This document shows, piece by piece, positions 25,569-34,989 of a stretch of DNA of 64,000 nucleotides. The notes beneath the pieces are model-generated. The model was not told the DNA's origin, did not search any database, and saw nothing but the letters and a program-made list of their open reading frames with translations. The DNA is taken from assembly GCF_018257575.1 (NCBI RefSeq), contig NZ_JAERJP010000008.1, positions 188 through 64,187 on the forward strand. The letters run 5' to 3'. Each line of letters starts with the position of its first letter. The stretch's first letter is position 1. A program made the translations under genes and the position numbers. Origin of the DNA: Tatumella sp. JGM91. GTDB lineage: Bacteria > Pseudomonadota > Gammaproteobacteria > Enterobacterales > Enterobacteriaceae.

Positions 25569-26468
25569 ATGAAATACGCCCTCGGGCCGGTACTGTGGTA
25601 CTGGCCAACAGAAAAATTAGATGCGTTTTATCAGCAGGCGGCCAGCAGTACCGCAGATATTATTTATCTCGGTGAGGCAGTATGCAGCAAACGCCGTGCC
25701 ACCTCCTTCGGACAATGGATGGAACTGGCCCGCCCGCTGGCGACAGCCGGTAAGCAGGTGGTGTTGAGTACCTTATCCCTGCTACAGTCCCCTTCCGAAC
25801 TGAAAGAATTAAAACGCTATATCAGCAACGGTGAGTTTATGATCGAGGCCAGCGATATGGGCACCGTCAATCTTGCCGCTGAGCATGGGCTGCCTTTTGT
25901 TGCCGGACATGCACTGAATATCTACAACGCACCGGCCCTGAAAATACTCCTCAGACAGGGAATGATACGCTGGTGTATGCCGGTGGAACTGTCGCGGGAC
26001 TGGCTGTCAGAGTTGCTGAAAGCGTGCGAAGACGCCGGATTTCGCGATCAGTTTGAAGTGGAAGTGTTTGGTTACGGATATCTGCCGCTGGCATTATCCG
26101 CACGCTGTTTTACCGCCCGCTCGGAAAATCGTGATAAAGACCATTGTGAGACTTGCTGTATCCGTTACCCGCAGGGCCGCAAGGTACTGTCACAGGAAGG
26201 GCAGCAGGTGTTTGTACTGAACGGAATTCAGACCATGAGCGGATACTGTTATCACCTCGGCAATGCACAGAAAGGGATGCACGGGCTGGTAGATGTTTTC
26301 CGTGTATCACCGTCAGATTTACAGACACCGGCGCTGATACGACAGTTACGTAACAACCAGAACGGTGAGGCTCCCTTTGATTTAGTACCAATCGACCACT
26401 GCAACGGTTACTGGCGCAATATTGAAGGGATGGCGCTGGATAACCCGCCAGGGGCACAATCGGCTTAG
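25569..26468 (+). CDS. ubiV: O2-independent ubiquinone hydroxylation protein UbiV
   Basis: The 299-residue partner of UbiU (YhbV) is also a U32-family iron-sulfur protein. The cluster cysteines are in KRRATS-preceding VCSK (about 39), and ALSARCFTARSENRDKDHCETCCIRYP (about 175-200). GPVLWYWP at the N-terminus and VEVFGYGYLPLALSARCFTAR are family hallmarks. It is coupled to ubiU (9-bp gap with AAGGA). Needed for anaerobic ubiquinone in E. coli. Confidence 0.94.
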   Translation: MKYALGPVLWYWPTEKLDAFYQQAASSTADIIYLGEAVCSKRRATSFGQWMELARPLATAGKQVVLSTLSLLQSPSELKELKRYISNGEFMIEASDMGTVNLAAEHGLPFVAGHALNIYNAPALKILLRQGMIRWCMPVELSRDWLSELLKACEDAGFRDQFEVEVFGYGYLPLALSARCFTARSENRDKDHCETCCIRYPQGRKVLSQEGQQVFVLNGIQTMSGYCYHLGNAQKGMHGLVDVFRVSPSDLQTPALIRQLRNNQNGEAPFDLVPIDHCNGYWRNIEGMALDNPPGAQSA

Positions 26469-26564
26469 GTGATCCTAAACAAAACCCGATACATTGAGAG
26501 TGACGTGTTCTGCGTCACTCTGCCGGTAATCCGTCAGAGATTTCGGTGTGATAAAGGTATGACT

Positions 26565-27581
26565 ATGTCTGAGCTCAAGCCCTTCAAACTTTCAGTACTG
26601 GATCTTTCCCCGGTCCCTGAACACTCTGACCCGCGAACTGCTTTTAGCAATTCACTGGCACTGGCAAAATACGCCGAATCCGCCGGGTATCATCGTTACT
26701 GGCTGGCTGAGCACCATAATATGACCGGGATTGCCAGTGCCGCTACGTCGGTGCTGATTGGCTACCTGGCCGCAAATACCCGCCATCTGCGTCTGGGATC
26801 AGGCGGTGTTATGCTGCCTAACCATGCCCCGCTGGTGATTGCGGAACAATTTGGTACTCTCGCCACTCTGTATCCTGACAGGATTGATCTGGGTATTGGC
26901 CGTGCACCGGGCTCTGACCAGCGGACCATGATGGCACTGCGCCGTCATATGAGTGGCAATGCCGAAGACAACTTCCCGCAGGACATTGAACAGCTGATCC
27001 GCTGGTTTGATGCTCCGGCAGGTACCGCTTTTGATGTTCAGCCGGTTCCGGGCACCGGGCTACGGGTTCCGGTATGGCTGCTGGGTTCCAGCCTGTACAG
27101 TGCACAGCTTGCGGCGCGGATGGGGTTACCTTTCGCCTTCGCTTCTCATTTTGCACCGGATATGCTGTCGCAGGCAGTGACTCTTTACCGCGAAAATTTC
27201 CGTCCTTCCGACCGGCTGGCAGCACCTTATGTGATGATTGGTGTGAATGTGATTGCCGCCGAAAGTAAAGCCAGAGCGCGCTTTCTGTTTACTTCACAAC
27301 AACAGCAGTTTATTAACCTGCGTCGTGGTATGCCCGGGCCGTTACCTGCCCCGGTCGAAAATATGGATACGGTCTGGTCGCCGGCCGAAAAATATGGTGT
27401 TGACCGGGCGCTGGGGATATCGCTGGTCGGAGACCAGGCCTCTGTCACCCAGGGACTGGCATCTTTGCAGCAGCAATACCAGCCAGATGAACTGATGATT
27501 AACGGGCAGATTTTTGATAATGAGGCACGGATTTATTCGTTCTCCCTGGCCATGGCCGCGGCAGAATCGCTGAAACACTGA
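26565..27581 (+). CDS. yhbW: Luciferase-like monooxygenase YhbW
   Basis: The 338-residue protein has the bacterial-luciferase-like (F420/FMN) TIM-barrel fold and closely follows E. coli Yhb[109 protein letters not shown]. The substrate is unknown. The frame is open from 26469, and ATGs at 26559 and 26565 compete. AAAGG is 1 bp from the first but 7 bp from the second, so I choose 26565. Confidence 0.92.
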   Translation: MSELKPFKLSVLDLSPVPEHSDPRTAFSNSLALAKYAESAGYHRYWLAEHHNMTGIASAATSVLIGYLAANTRHLRLGSGGVMLPNHAPLVIAEQFGTLATLYPDRIDLGIGRAPGSDQRTMMALRRHMSGNAEDNFPQDIEQLIRWFDAPAGTAFDVQPVPGTGLRVPVWLLGSSLYSAQLAARMGLPFAFASHFAPDMLSQAVTLYRENFRPSDRLAAPYVMIGVNVIAAESKARARFLFTSQQQQFINLRRGMPGPLPAPVENMDTVWSPAEKYGVDRALGISLVGDQASVTQGLASLQQQYQPDELMINGQIFDNEARIYSFSLAMAAAESLKH

Positions 27582-27601
27582 TCTGCCACCGGCCAGCAGA
27601 T

Positions 27602-27640
27602 ATAAAAAAAGCGATGGTTTTCACCATCGCTTTTTTATTT
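27602..27640. terminator. Bidirectional terminator yhbW/deaD
   Basis: GCGATGGT-TTTC-ACCATCGC flanked by A-run and T-run, between convergent yhbW and deaD. Confidence 0.92.
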
Positions 27641-27693
27641 TCTGACCCGGCGCAAACAGCGATGCTGTTCCCGCCGGCAGTAATGACTAACGA

Positions 27694-29559
27694 TTAATAT
27701 TCGCGACGACGGGCAGCCGGTGCGGCACCATCTTCACGACGCTGACCACGATGACCTTCACGGTTTCCACCGAAACCACGACCGCCTTCACGACCACCTT
27801 CACGACGATCCGAAAAACGACGACCGCCGCCCTCACGACCACCTTCACGGCCACCACGACGTGGCTCACGTGACTGCGGTGCATCACCAATCAGTTGCAT
27901 ATTCATCGGCTTGTTCAGAATACGAGTTTTCGTAAAGTGCTGCAGAACTTCACCCGGCATACCTTTTGGTAATTCAATTGTTGAGTGGGTACCAAACAAT
28001 TTGATGTTACCGATATAGCGGCTGCTGATATCACCTTCGTTAGCGATAGCACCAACGATATGACGCACTTCAACACCATCATCACGGCCAACTTCAATGC
28101 GGTACATCTGCATTTCGCCGACATCGCGACGCTCACGACGCGGACGATCACCATCACGGCCACCTTCACGGTTACCACGACGATCATCACGGCTGCCACG
28201 CTCATCACGGTCACGGAACTCACGGCGTGCAGGACGAGGTGCATCAGCAGGGACGATTAACGGACGTTCACCCTGGGCCATTTTCAGCAGAGCGGCAGCC
28301 AGAGTTTCCATATCCAGATCTTCCTGCGGCGATAATTTCTCCAGCAGTGCACGATACTGATCCAGATCGCTGCTTTCCAGTTGCTGCTGTACGCGCTCAG
28401 CAAATTTCGCCTGACGACGGCTGCTCAGCAGTTCTGCATTTGGCAGTTCAACTTCCGGAATCGTCAGCTTCATGGTGCGTTCGATGTTGCGTAGCAGACG
28501 ACGCTCACGGTTCTCCACGAACAGTAAAGCACGCCCCGCACGACCCGCACGGCCAGTACGGCCAATACGGTGTACGTAAGATTCTGCATCCAGAGGGATG
28601 TCGTAGTTTACCACCAGGCTGATACGTTCAACGTCCAGACCACGTGCGGCAACGTCGGTGGCAATCAGAATATCCAGACGACCATCTTTCAGGCGTTCCA
28701 GAGTCTGTTCACGCAGTGACTGGTTCATGTCACCGTTCAGTGCTGCACTGCTGTAACCACTGCGCTCCAGAGTTTCAGCAACTTCCAGGGTGGCATTTTT
28801 GGTACGAACGAAGATAATCGCCGCATCAAAATCTTCTGCTTCCAGGAAACGTACCAGTGCATCGCTCTTACGGCCGTAAGCAGTCCAGTAAGACTGGCTG
28901 ATGTCCGGACGGGTAGTGATGCTGGACTGAATGCGCACTTCCTGTGGATCTTTCATAAAGCGACGGGTAATACGACGGATTGCTTCCGGCATAGTCGCAG
29001 AGAACAGCGCTGTCTGATGCCCTTCAGGGATCTGCGCCATAATGGTTTCAACGTCTTCGATGAAGCCCATACGCAGCATTTCATCAGCTTCGTCCAGCAC
29101 CAGACCACGCAGGTTAGACAGGTCCAGAGTACCGCGTTTCAGGTGATCCAGCAGACGGCCGGGAGTACCGACAACAATCTGTGGTCCCTGACGCAGGGCG
29201 CGCAGCTGTACGTCGTAACGCTGACCACCGTACAGGGCCAGAACGTTAACGCCGCGCATATGTTTAGAAAACTCAGTAGCAGCTTCACCTACCTGTACCG
29301 CCAACTCACGGGTCGGTGCCAGCACCAGAATTTGTGGTGCTTTCAGAGAAGGATCAATGTTGTTCAGCAATGGCAAAGAGAATGCCGCTGTTTTACCACT
29401 TCCGGTCTGAGCCATACCCAGAACATCACGGCCTTCCAGCAGATGAGGAATACAGGCAGCCTGGATTGGCGATGGTTTAACGTATCCCATGTCATTCAGT
29501 GCAGACAAAATGGATTCGTTAAGGCCCAGATCGGAAAAAGTGGTTTGAATATCAGTCAT
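27694..29559 (-). CDS. deaD: ATP-dependent DEAD-box RNA helicase CsdA/DeaD
   Basis: The 621-residue cold-shock helicase helps ribosome assembly and mRNA decay at low temperature. The core shows Q motif, [11 protein letters not shown] (Walker A, about 50), [13 protein letters not shown] (about 156), [12 protein letters not shown] and [13 protein letters not shown]. After it come the DbpA-like RNA-binding fold (about 470-555) and a basic RGG/Arg-Gly-rich tail (about 575-621) of low complexity. The start [13 protein letters not shown] matches E. coli. An in-frame upstream extension crosses the leader ORF yrbN and is rejected. Confidence 0.95.
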   Translation of the reverse strand: MTDIQTTFSDLGLNESILSALNDMGYVKPSPIQAACIPHLLEGRDVLGMAQTGSGKTAAFSLPLLNNIDPSLKAPQILVLAPTRELAVQVGEAATEFSKHMRGVNVLALYGGQRYDVQLRALRQGPQIVVGTPGRLLDHLKRGTLDLSNLRGLVLDEADEMLRMGFIEDVETIMAQIPEGHQTALFSATMPEAIRRITRRFMKDPQEVRIQSSITTRPDISQSYWTAYGRKSDALVRFLEAEDFDAAIIFVRTKNATLEVAETLERSGYSSAALNGDMNQSLREQTLERLKDGRLDILIATDVAARGLDVERISLVVNYDIPLDAESYVHRIGRTGRAGRAGRALLFVENRERRLLRNIERTMKLTIPEVELPNAELLSSRRQAKFAERVQQQLESSDLDQYRALLEKLSPQEDLDMETLAAALLKMAQGERPLIVPADAPRPARREFRDRDERGSRDDRRGNREGGRDGDRPRRERRDVGEMQMYRIEVGRDDGVEVRHIVGAIANEGDISSRYIGNIKLFGTHSTIELPKGMPGEVLQHFTKTRILNKPMNMQLIGDAPQSREPRRGGREGGREGGGRRFSDRREGGREGGRGFGGNREGHRGQRREDGAAPAARRREY

Positions 29560-29575
29560 GTAGTACACGTGCCTC

Positions 29576-29632
29576 TTAGATAACGGCGGCCAGTCTACAT
29601 AACTCGTCATGAAAACTTTCAGTTATTTTCAT
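29576..29632 (-). CDS. yrbN: Small leader ORF YrbN upstream of deaD
   Basis: An 18-codon ORF lies between nlpI and deaD. Its product, [18 protein letters not shown], matches the first part of the E. coli YrbN leader ([13 protein letters not shown]), strong evidence that it is translated. It ends 16 bp before the deaD ATG; E. coli YrbN is 26 residues, so this version is shorter and does not reach deaD. It probably governs translation of deaD, for instance in cold-shock or autoregulation. No strong RBS is visible. Confidence 0.8.
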   Translation of the reverse strand: MKITESFHDELCRLAAVI

Positions 29633-29736
29633 TGAAAAGTGTGAACCGGCTCAAATTAGAAGTTTTTGACGAATAAAACACCCCTCACCCCGAAGGATGA
29701 CAGGATACATAAACAAAGGGCGTTAAATGTCGTCAG

Positions 29737-30621
29737 CTATTGCTGGTCGGATTCTGATAAATCGTCTTGTGCCTGGCCAAGTTCCGCCAGTTCCAACAAT
29801 GCGTATCGGTGTTCAACAAAGTTATTCACATTGTTGGCAACCGCCAGTTTGAATAACGCTTCCGCGTTATCCTTCTCCCCCAGACTTAGGTAATACTTAC
29901 CTAAATAGAAGTTGGTTTCACTGAGATGTTCAGCGAGCGAGGTGTTATCCGTAGCATCCGCCTGTAAACGCGCCATCAGTGTTTTTTCACTGATATCGCC
30001 CAGGTAGAATTCGACAATATTCCATCCCCATTGATCTCTGTTCGCCGAGTCATAACGCTGCCTGAGCGCGACTTTCGCTTTGTCTGCATTTATCTCACGT
30101 TCGTCGAGATAGAGCCAAAGCGTACGAAAAGGATCATTAGGATCGTCCTGATAAAACGCCAGCAGATCATCTTGCGCTAACTTGTATCGACCGCCGTAAT
30201 ACAGCGCGATACCACGGTTTAAATGCGCATAATTGTAAGTTGGATCAAGCTCAAGTACAGAATCAAACGCTTCATAGGCAGAATCAAAATTACCTGCCTG
30301 CGTTAAGTATATACCAAGATAGTTAAATACTTCTGGCATATCTGGTCTGATAGACAACGCTTGGGAAAAATCGTTCCGTGCGAGTGCCCGCAAACCTAAA
30401 CTATCATACAACACTCCGCGCTCATATAACAGCTGTGCGCGTTCATCATCGGTGAGAGCACGACTGGCAAGAATTTGTTCCATACGTGCCAGGATGACTT
30501 CCTGCTGCAACGTTGGCTGCAAAGGCACGGCAAGAACTTCGTTCTGACGCCAATTAGAGCTGCTGCATCCTGCCAGCAATAAAGCTGTCGCAACAAAACC
30601 CCAGCGCAAATAAGGCTTCAT
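29737..30621 (-). CDS. nlpI: Lipoprotein NlpI
   Basis: The 294-residue outer-membrane lipoprotein has the same length as in E. coli. The lipobox LLAGC gives Cys18 lipidation ([19 protein letters not shown]). Tetratricopeptide repeats run through most of the mature chain (for example [63 protein letters not shown]). It is an adaptor for the Prc protease and murein endopeptidases such as MepS. The start is taken at MKPY rather than the in-frame ATG eight codons upstream. It lies downstream of pnp in the same orientation. Confidence 0.95.
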   Translation of the reverse strand: MKPYLRWGFVATALLLAGCSSSNWRQNEVLAVPLQPTLQQEVILARMEQILASRALTDDERAQLLYERGVLYDSLGLRALARNDFSQALSIRPDMPEVFNYLGIYLTQAGNFDSAYEAFDSVLELDPTYNYAHLNRGIALYYGGRYKLAQDDLLAFYQDDPNDPFRTLWLYLDEREINADKAKVALRQRYDSANRDQWGWNIVEFYLGDISEKTLMARLQADATDNTSLAEHLSETNFYLGKYYLSLGEKDNAEALFKLAVANNVNNFVEHRYALLELAELGQAQDDLSESDQQ

Positions 30622-30709
30622 TATCCCACTCCCGAATACAAACATTAGGATGAATATCCTGTCATCCGCCTGCCGTGCAAAGGAATCCTGCCCTCGCGAT
30701 AACAGAAAT

Positions 30710-30737
30710 CCTGCTCTCCGGGTGTCCGGAGAGCAGG
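30710..30737 (-). terminator. Hairpin after pnp
   Basis: Perfect 12-bp stem CCTGCTCTCCGG / CCGGAGAGCAGG around GTGT, 15 bp past the pnp stop. Read on the minus strand it is followed by ATTTCTGTT, so termination is probably partial, with read-through to nlpI. Confidence 0.65.
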
Positions 30738-30752
30738 AAAATCATCGAACGC

Positions 30753-32885
30753 TTAACCGGCGTCGGACGGATTCGTCGCTGCGGTTTCTTCTGCCTGCGG
30801 TTTTTCAGCCGCTTCTTTGATGCTCAGGCGTACACGACCCTGACGGTCGACTTCCAGTACTTTAACCGGAACTTCCTGGCCCATCTGCAGATAGTCTGTC
30901 ACTTTTTCTACACGCTTTTCAGCGATCTGAGAAATATGTACCAGACCTTCTTTACCGCCACCAATGGCAACGAATGCTCCGAAATCAACGATACGGGTGA
31001 CTTTACCGTTATAAATACGGCCCACTTCGATTTCTGCGGTGATTTCTTCGATACGGCGGATAGCTTCTTTCGCTTTGTCACCATCAGTAGCCGCAATTTT
31101 TACGGTACCGTCATCTTCGATTTCGATAGTGGTACCGGTCTCTTCGGTCAGAGCACGGATAACTGCCCCCCCCTTACCGATAACATCTTTGATTTTGTCC
31201 GGATTGATACGAATAGTATGAATACGTGGTGCAAATTCAGATATTTCGATACGCGGGGTGCTGATTGCCTGTTCCATGGTACCCAGGATATGCAAACGCG
31301 CACCTTTCGCCTGGTTCAATGCAACCTGCATAATTTCGCGGGTAATACCTTCGATTTTGATGTCCATCTGCAGTGCAGTCACACCGTCGCGGCTACCGGC
31401 AACTTTAAAGTCCATATCACCCAGGTGATCTTCGTCGCCCAGGATATCAGACAGGACAACATAACGTTCGCCGTCTTTCACCAGACCCATCGCAATACCC
31501 GCTACTGCGGCTTTGATAGGCACCCCGGCATCCATCAGTGCCAGAGAAGCACCACAGACTGATGCCATAGATGATGAACCGTTAGATTCGGTGATTTCTG
31601 ATACCACACGTACAGTGTACGGGAAGACATCGGCTTTTGGCATCATCGCCAGCACGCCGCGCTTCGCCAGACGACCGTGGCCGATTTCACGGCGTTTTGG
31701 TGAACCCACCATACCGGTTTCGCCCACAGAGTACGGAGGGAAGTTGTAGTGGAACAGGAAGCTGTCGGTTCTTTCGCCCATCAGCTCATCCAGGTTCTGC
31801 GCATCACGGGTGGTACCCAGTGTTGCCGTAACCAGTGCCTGAGTTTCACCACGGGTAAACAGTGCTGAACCGTGGGTACGCGGCAGAACACCAGTACGAA
31901 CGTCCAGACCACGAACCATATCTTTTTCACGTCCATCGATACGCGGTTCGCCGTTCAGAATACGTGCACGGACAACGTTTTTCTCGATGGCGTGCAGCAG
32001 GTCACTGATTTCGCCTTCATCCAGTGCTTCATCTTCTGCTTTCAGTGCAGCAATAGTTTCGCTTTTGATCAGGTTAACCTGCTCATAGCGTTGCTGTTTC
32101 TCTGTAATGCGGTAAGCGTCACTCAGACGAGCTTCAGCCAGTGCAGCAATACGTGAATTCAGAGCTTCATTTGCCGCTTCCGGCTGCCAGTCCCAGCGTG
32201 GTTTGCCTGCTTCAGCAACCAGAGATTTAATATTTTCGATCACAACCTGCTGTTGCTCATGGCCAAAGACCACCGCACCCAGCATTTGTTCTTCGCTCAG
32301 TACATCAGCTTCTGACTCAACCATCAGTACCGCATTCTCGGTACCGGCCACCACCAGATCCAGACGGGTGTTAGCCATCTCTTCAGTGGTCGGGTTCAGA
32401 ACATACTGATCATTGATGTAACCAACACGGGCTGCACCGATGGGACCATTGAACGGAATACCAGATAAAGAAAGGGCCGCTGACGCACCAATCATTGCCA
32501 CGATGTCCGGGTTAACCTGTGGGTTAACAGAAACAACAGTTGCAATAACCTGTACTTCATTGACAAAACCTTCAGGGAACAGCGGACGCACCGGACGGTC
32601 AATCAGACGCGCAATCAGTGTTTCACCTTCACTCGGACGACCTTCACGACGGAAGAAGCTTCCCGGGATACGGCCGGCAGCGTAAGTACGCTCCTGATAG
32701 TTAACCGTTAACGGGAAAAAGTCCTGGCCTGGTTTCGCTTTCTTCTGACCGACAACGGTCACGAATACACAGGTATCATCAATGCTTGCCATCACAGCAG
32801 CAGTCGCCTGACGGGCCATCATTCCTGTTTCCAGAGTGACGGTATGCTGGCCATACTGGAATTTACGTACAATCGGATTCAGCAA
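30753..32885 (-). CDS. pnp: Polynucleotide phosphorylase
   Basis: The 710-residue phosphorolytic 3'-5' exoribonuclease is part of the RNA degradosome. Two RNase PH domains flank a helical domain (first from [21 protein letters not shown]; second from [32 protein letters not shown] at about 326). A KH domain (about 555-610, [29 protein letters not shown]) and an S1 domain (about 622-690, [31 protein letters not shown]) follow. The leader upstream forms the stem expected for RNase III-dependent autoregulation. The gene lies between rpsO and nlpI, as in E. coli. Confidence 0.97.
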   Translation of the reverse strand: MLNPIVRKFQYGQHTVTLETGMMARQATAAVMASIDDTCVFVTVVGQKKAKPGQDFFPLTVNYQERTYAAGRIPGSFFRREGRPSEGETLIARLIDRPVRPLFPEGFVNEVQVIATVVSVNPQVNPDIVAMIGASAALSLSGIPFNGPIGAARVGYINDQYVLNPTTEEMANTRLDLVVAGTENAVLMVESEADVLSEEQMLGAVVFGHEQQQVVIENIKSLVAEAGKPRWDWQPEAANEALNSRIAALAEARLSDAYRITEKQQRYEQVNLIKSETIAALKAEDEALDEGEISDLLHAIEKNVVRARILNGEPRIDGREKDMVRGLDVRTGVLPRTHGSALFTRGETQALVTATLGTTRDAQNLDELMGERTDSFLFHYNFPPYSVGETGMVGSPKRREIGHGRLAKRGVLAMMPKADVFPYTVRVVSEITESNGSSSMASVCGASLALMDAGVPIKAAVAGIAMGLVKDGERYVVLSDILGDEDHLGDMDFKVAGSRDGVTALQMDIKIEGITREIMQVALNQAKGARLHILGTMEQAISTPRIEISEFAPRIHTIRINPDKIKDVIGKGGAVIRALTEETGTTIEIEDDGTVKIAATDGDKAKEAIRRIEEITAEIEVGRIYNGKVTRIVDFGAFVAIGGGKEGLVHISQIAEKRVEKVTDYLQMGQEVPVKVLEVDRQGRVRLSIKEAAEKPQAEETAATNPSDAG

Positions 32886-32963
32886 AGTTTAGATCCTTTA
32901 ATTTTTAATCAGATAGCCTTTTTCAGGCTCTCTGTATCATGGGTTTTGATCTTCCAGCATCCT

Positions 32964-33022
32964 CGCGACTAATGACAAATCTTTCCGTACTGCCGGTGGG
33001 ATAAGGTTTCTCATTAGCCGCG
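32964..33022 (-). promoter_or_regulatory. RNase III-type stem-loop in the pnp leader
   Basis: On the minus strand CGCGGCTAATGA (33022-33011) pairs with TCATTAGTCGCG (32975-32964), 12 bp with one G-U, around a 35-nt loop. E. coli pnp has a comparable leader duplex that RNase III cuts and PNPase then degrades, giving autoregulation. Confidence 0.65.
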
Positions 33023-33093
33023 CGAATCGTGCAAATAAAGATCACTCACGGTAACAATACATGAGTTTTAGCAGAAATACTGCCAGTCCCCCG

Positions 33094-33121
33094 AAAAAAG
33101 GGGCCATACAGGCCCCTTTTC
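33094..33121 (-). terminator. rpsO terminator
   Basis: On the minus strand AAAAGGGGCC-TGTAT-GGCCCCTTTTTT: perfect stem and T-run, about 80 bp after rpsO. The symmetrical sequence may also end a transcript coming from the other side. Confidence 0.9.
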
Positions 33122-33201
33122 GCGAAACTCGCTCAAATTTTTTCGCCGGAACAGCACGGCTGATAACGCAACGTACAGACCATTGAAAAAACTCTTCAGA
33201 C

Positions 33202-33471
33202 TTAGCGACGCAGACCCAGAGCTTCGATCAGGCTCGAGTAACGTGCAACATCTTTACGCTTCAGGTAATCCAGCAGCTTACGACGCTGGGAAACCATACG
33301 CAGCAGACCGCGACGGCTGTGGTGGTCTTTTTTGTGCTCAGAAAAGTGACCCTGCAGGTGGTTAATCTGTGCAGTCAGCAGAGCAACCTGAACTTCAGTT
33401 GAACCACTGTCATTGGTACCACGACCGAATTTAGCAACGATCTCTGCTTTAGCTTCTACGCTTAGAGACAT
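33202..33471 (-). CDS. rpsO: 30S ribosomal protein S15
   Basis: The 89-residue S15 binds the 16S rRNA central domain and is important in early 30S assembly. [65 protein letters not shown] and the end EALGLRR are essentially the E. coli protein. In E. coli it represses its own mRNA by stabilising a leader pseudoknot. An in-frame ATG four codons upstream (MEFI) covers the RBS GGAG and is rejected. Confidence 0.97.
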   Translation of the reverse strand: MSLSVEAKAEIVAKFGRGTNDSGSTEVQVALLTAQINHLQGHFSEHKKDHHSRRGLLRMVSQRRKLLDYLKRKDVARYSSLIEALGLRR

Positions 33472-33577
33472 AATAAACTCCAATATATGTGTTGATTTCA
33501 GGTTGCCGATCTCTAATTCAGCTCCCCACTTTAAAGCCGCGTCATTCTACTCTGCGGCCGACATGAGTGCAAATAAC

Positions 33578-34519
33578 TCAGTCGAAATATTCAACCACCA
33601 GTCGGCGCGGTGCAACACGCCCCTGATCGTCGATTTCTGCCATACCGATAAACTTCTGACTGTCGCCTTCACTGACGCGCACCAGGCCATTGGCTGGCGC
33701 ACCGGCAATTTGTACCGGCTGACCGAGTTTAAACCAGTGACTGACGGATTCCGGCAAATTCACCAGCGGATAGTCTTCCGCAGGGCTGTCCATTGGCATC
33801 AGTAACGCATCCAGGGCCGCCAGATCGGTGTGTCCCTGTGGGTCCGGCGCGGCCAGTGTTTGTAACTGCTCCAGGGTGACCATTTTATCCATCGGATAAC
33901 GGGCGACCTGTACACGGCGCAGCATGGTGACATGAGCACCGCAGCCAAGCTTTTCACCCAGATCATCAATAATGGTCCGGATATAGGTGCCTTTTGAACA
34001 ATGAATTTCCAGCTCCAGTTCATCATCCTGATGACGGATAAACTGTAACTCATGGACAGTGATCGGCCGGGGTTCCCGTTCAACAGTGATACCCTGACGG
34101 GCATATTCATATAACGGGCGTCCCTGATGTTTCAGTGCCGAAAACATAGAAGGCACTTGCAGGGTTTGCCCGCGAAAACTGTCCAGCGCCTGAGCAAGCT
34201 CAGCGGCAGTAAAACGGACCGGACGTTCTTCAACCACATTACCATCCGCATCGGAGGTATCGGTACGCTGGCCGAGCCGGGCGATAACACGGTAACGTTT
34301 ATCAGAGTCGAGCAGGTAACGGGAAAATTTGGTCGCTTCACCGAGGCAAATGGGCAGCATGCCCGTTGCCAGCGGATCCAGCGCGCCCGTATGGCCGGCC
34401 CTGTTCGCGTTATAAATACGTTTTACTTTTTGCAGCAAATCATTGGAGGATATACCCGTGGGCTTATCCAGCAGTAATACCCCGTGGATATCACGCCCAC
34501 GGCGACGGGGACGTCCCAT
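33578..34519 (-). CDS. truB: tRNA pseudouridine-55 synthase
   Basis: The 313-residue enzyme makes pseudouridine 55 in the T-loop of tRNAs and acts as a tRNA chaperone. Catalytic Asp48 lies in [53 protein letters not shown] and the C-terminal PUA domain (about 250-313) follow. Its ATG overlaps the rbfA stop (TGATG), so the two are translationally coupled. Confidence 0.96.
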   Translation of the reverse strand: MGRPRRRGRDIHGVLLLDKPTGISSNDLLQKVKRIYNANRAGHTGALDPLATGMLPICLGEATKFSRYLLDSDKRYRVIARLGQRTDTSDADGNVVEERPVRFTAAELAQALDSFRGQTLQVPSMFSALKHQGRPLYEYARQGITVEREPRPITVHELQFIRHQDDELELEIHCSKGTYIRTIIDDLGEKLGCGAHVTMLRRVQVARYPMDKMVTLEQLQTLAAPDPQGHTDLAALDALLMPMDSPAEDYPLVNLPESVSHWFKLGQPVQIAGAPANGLVRVSEGDSQKFIGMAEIDDQGRVAPRRLVVEYFD

Positions 34520-34923
34520 CAGTCCTCCTCGTGCTCTTCAGGCTTATCGCCGCGACGTTCGTTATCCCGCTTAACTACATTGGATACCAGGTTAGACATA
34601 CGCATACCTTCGACCAGGGAATTATCATAGAAAAACGTCAGTTCCGGGACAATACGCAAGCGCATCGCTTTACCCAGCAGAGTACGGATAAAGCCGGAAG
34701 CATCCTGTAATGCTTTAACCCCTGCTTTTACTGCATCTTCGTCTTTATCATTCAGGAATGTGACAAATACTTTGGCATAGGCCAGGTCGCGTGACACTTC
34801 GACACTGGATACGGTTACCATCATACCGAGACGGGGATCTTTGATTTCGCGCTGAATAATCAGGGCAATTTCTTTTTGCAATTCCTGAGCAACACGCTGA
34901 GAACGACCGAATTCTTTTGCCAT
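34519..34923 (-). CDS. rbfA: 30S ribosome-binding factor A
   Basis: The 134-residue KH-fold protein is needed for 16S 5'-end maturation and cold adaptation. [33 protein letters not shown] and MRIVPEL-type [25 protein letters not shown] are conserved. The acidic tail [11 protein letters not shown] resembles E. coli. The in-frame extension to 34968 runs over the RBS AAAGGAG and is not used. Confidence 0.96.
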   Translation of the reverse strand: MAKEFGRSQRVAQELQKEIALIIQREIKDPRLGMMVTVSSVEVSRDLAYAKVFVTFLNDKDEDAVKAGVKALQDASGFIRTLLGKAMRLRIVPELTFFYDNSLVEGMRMSNLVSNVVKRDNERRGDKPEEHEED

Positions 34924-34947
34924 CTTTTTGCTCCTTTCAAATAATTC

Positions 34948-34966
34948 GGGAGGCCAGCGGCCTCCC
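34948..34966 (-). terminator. Intercistronic hairpin infB-rbfA
   Basis: GGGAGGCC-GCT-GGCCTCCC (minus strand), 8-bp perfect stem without T-run, in the 66-bp gap. Probably a processing or stability element in the nusA-infB operon. Confidence 0.5.
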
Positions 34967-34989
34967 AAATAGTCATAACCTGGTAACGA

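Larger units (their letters stand above)
32886..33201. other. rpsO-pnp intergenic region (pnp leader)
   Basis: Gene-free 316 bp. Holds the rpsO terminator (33094-33121), a long-range inverted repeat (32964-32975 with 33011-33022), a small hairpin AGCCT-GAAAA-AGGCT near pnp (minus strand, about 32915-32930) and the pnp RBS AAAGGA. The E. coli sRNA SraG comes from the opposite strand of this interval; I cannot confirm it here. Confidence 0.6.

Noticed and set aside
27720-28622. Several His/Asp- or Arg/Ser-rich plus-strand frames
   Set aside because: Antisense to the repetitive Arg-Gly tail and domain-rich part of deaD; low-complexity artefacts.
30675-31562. 295-codon open frame on the plus strand
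   Set aside because: Lies antisense to pnp, whose protein is unmistakable; the translation is Phe/Thr-rich with no domain and reflects codon bias of pnp.
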